This document shows positions 32,049 through 33,419 of a DNA stretch of 33,419 bases, piece after piece. The DNA lies in contig JAEUMK010000070.1 in NCBI GenBank assembly GCA_016792565.1, forward strand, positions 1-33,419, written 5' to 3'. The translations under genes were made by a program, and so were the position numbers. The number at the start of each line of letters is the position of its first letter. The stretch's first letter is position 1. Below the pieces are notes generated by a model, which did not search any database, had not been told where the DNA came from, and saw only the letters and a program-made list of their open reading frames with translations. The stretch comes from Alphaproteobacteria bacterium. Its GTDB lineage: Bacteria; Pseudomonadota; Alphaproteobacteria; Micropepsales; Micropepsaceae.

Positions 32049-32888
32049 TCAGCTCGCTCGGTGCATCCGCAGGTGCGAGACGAGCGCCACCAGCAGCGCG
32101 GGAACGGCGAGGAACGCACCCAGGCCCACGCCCAGCGCGATGAGATCGGCATACGGATCCGGATTTTCCCAGGCGCGCGCGACTGGGGGCTTGGCCAGCC
32201 AGATCGCCACCGCCGCGATCCCGGCGCCAACGGCGGCGACGAGCAGCGCGATGTTGCGCGCCTTGCGCGGGTTGCGGCGGGCCGCCTGGCCGGGAATCAT
32301 GATCGCCCTCGCGAACCGCCCATACACGATCGGCTGGTTGTAATGCGCCAGCGCCGCCTGTGCCTTGTGCTCGGCTCCGGCCGCGACCGGAAAGCGCACG
32401 ATGAACGGCACCGGCAAACCCCGCGGCTTGATGATCTTGAAATAGAACTCCAGCATGACGGGCGTGCCCGGCATGAGCCGCGTGCCCAGCATGATGTCGC
32501 GGTCCAGCTCGTGATAGGCCTCGCCCACGCGCACTGCCTCGCGCGACACGACGATTTCCAGCGGCGCGGCGATCTCTTCAGCGACGATCAGAACATTCTC
32601 GCCCCAGCGCGGCTCCAGCCCCGCCTGGCGTGCCCGATCCGCCGCCGCGAACTGCCGCCAGGTCGGCGGATCGATCCACCAGCGGGCCAGCTCCCCGACG
32701 CCGGCGTCCAGCCGCTCGAAACGAATCACGGCGTTGCTCAGAAGATAGGTGCCGATCAGCGACGCCGCGCCGATCGCGAGACTCACCGTAGCCAGCGCGA
32801 CGAATGGCTTTTCCCCCGTGCCATGCTCCGGCAGCACCAGCGCGCCGACCCCGACGACGACCGCGACCGCCGCGACCACCGCCCACAC
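32049..32888 (-). CDS. hypothetical membrane protein
   Basis: I do not recognise the family. The 279-residue product has two N-terminal helices (about residues 2-18 and 30-50) and two C-terminal helices (about 206-226 and 246-270). Between them is a soluble segment of about 150 residues with FERLDAGVGELARWW, VGEAYHELDRDIMLG and PGTPVMLEFYFKIIKPRG. The soluble part could be a beta-rich domain. The GTG at 32888 has no SD. A CTG at 32924 in the same frame has AAGGAG eight bases ahead and would start LKTIADHRFW, giving 291 residues; it lies 25 bases from the stop of the upstream acyl-CoA ligase. Either start gives the same topology. The function is unknown. Confidence 0.75.
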   Translation of the reverse strand: MWAVVAAVAVVVGVGALVLPEHGTGEKPFVALATVSLAIGAASLIGTYLLSNAVIRFERLDAGVGELARWWIDPPTWRQFAAADRARQAGLEPRWGENVLIVAEEIAAPLEIVVSREAVRVGEAYHELDRDIMLGTRLMPGTPVMLEFYFKIIKPRGLPVPFIVRFPVAAGAEHKAQAALAHYNQPIVYGRFARAIMIPGQAARRNPRKARNIALLVAAVGAGIAAVAIWLAKPPVARAWENPDPYADLIALGVGLGAFLAVPALLVALVSHLRMHRAS

Positions 32889-32948
32889 ATTGCGCCAGAA
32901 GCGATGGTCGGCGATGGTCTTCAGGGCCGCGCTCCTTCGCTTGGTCCG

Positions 32949-33419
32949 TCAGTTCACCCGCCGCGTCCGGCCCGCCCAATAGGGGTCGCGCAGCTCGCGG
33001 CGCAGGATCTTGCCCGAGGGGTTGCGCGGCAGCGCCTCGACGAAATCGATGGTCTTGGGCGTCTTGTAGCCGGCGATCCGGGTCTTGCAGAAGGCGATGA
33101 TGTCGTCGGCGCCGGCGTCGGCGCCCGCCTTCAGCACCACGATCCCCTTGACCGCCTCGCCCCATTTCTCGTCGGGCACGCCGATGACCGCGGCGTCGGC
33201 GATGGCGGGATGGCTCATCAGGGCGTTCTCGACCTCGGCCGGATAGACGTTCTCGCCGCCCGAGACGATCATGTCCTTCACCCGGTCGTGGATGAAGAGA
33301 TAACCGTCGGCGTCGAAGAAGCCGGCGTCGCCGGTGTAGAACCAGCCATCGACGATCGCCTTGGCGGTCGCATCGGCCTTGTTCCAGTAGCCCTTCATCA
33401 CGCTCGGCGACTTGATCAG
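32949..33419 (-). CDS. AMP-binding acyl-CoA ligase, 3' part only
   Basis: These are the last 156 codons of an AMP-forming acyl-CoA or aryl-CoA ligase; the N-terminal part is beyond the window. The A8 hinge YTGDAGFFDADGYLFIHDRVKDMIVSGGENVYPAEVEN (in parts) is clear, with the catalytic Asp and the GGENVYP loop. The C-terminal Lys of LPRNPSGKILRREL, which drives adenylation, is in the expected place. This pattern (KDMIVSGGENVYPAEVE) is common in medium/long-chain fatty acyl-CoA and cyclohexane- or aryl-CoA ligases. No substrate can be given. The membrane protein gene follows within 60 bases and may be co-transcribed. Confidence 0.93.
   Translation of the reverse strand: MIKSPSVMKGYWNKADATAKAIVDGWFYTGDAGFFDADGYLFIHDRVKDMIVSGGENVYPAEVENALMSHPAIADAAVIGVPDEKWGEAVKGIVVLKAGADAGADDIIAFCKTRIAGYKTPKTIDFVEALPRNPSGKILRRELRDPYWAGRTRRVN

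Overview
The window is about 33.4 kb of very GC-rich, densely packed bacterial chromosome. Most neighbouring genes on the same strand overlap by 1-4 bases or lie a few tens of bases apart. Gene content points to an alphaproteobacterium: a diiron Coq7-type ubiquinone hydroxylase, a CC0125/CC1285-type lipoprotein, an HNH protein with the usual alphaproteobacterial layout, and a candidate CtrA box. The genus cannot be fixed from the sequence. No IS element, transposase, integrase or CRISPR array was seen, and no gene-free stretch exceeds 300 bases (the longest is about 190).

Layout. 1-5.4 kb: housekeeping and small enzymes (two GNATs, an esterase, HNH protein, VOC protein, coq7, dsbB, tRNA-Leu(CAA), a BioF2-like acetyltransferase). 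5.5-8.1 kb: a thiolase with a strong terminator, then an LLM flavin oxidoreductase. 8.2-11.5 kb: a secreted methyltransferase-like protein, then a GST / HCCA-isomerase-like / atypical SDR operon divergent from an HxlR regulator, with a clear shared palindrome. 11.46-12.16 kb: a GC-poor one-gene insert bounded by a 31-bp direct repeat that duplicates the 3' end of the adjacent WD40 gene. 12.2-16.4 kb: a leftward zinc operon (small His-rich membrane protein, znuC, znuB, CobW GTPase, membrane-anchored unknown, WD40 protein) behind a near-perfect Zur box, without znuA. 16.5-18.0 kb: a membrane protein and an epoxide-hydrolase-fold enzyme behind two matching palindromes, with a convergent TetR regulator. 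18.1-20.7 kb: msrA, a GMC oxidoreductase and a small partner with a twin-arginine signal. 20.7-23.2 kb: two paralogous CHAP lipoproteins and another lipoprotein. 23.3-26.8 kb: acyl-CoA synthetase, GST and aldo/keto reductase. 26.8-33.4 kb: Tat-exported prolyl oligopeptidase, GT61 glycosyltransferase, a membrane-anchored L7/L12 C-terminal-domain protein with an LLM oxidoreductase, a membrane protein, and the 3' part of an acyl-CoA ligase.

How the genes work together. The clearest units are the zinc-limitation operon, the HxlR-controlled glutathione/aromatic-type operon, the TetR-linked epoxide hydrolase module, the GMC oxidoreductase pair and the fatty-acid activation cluster. The most unusual signals are the small repeat-bounded insert and the zinc operon, which has a Zur box touching the start codon of a His-rich microprotein and no binding-protein gene.
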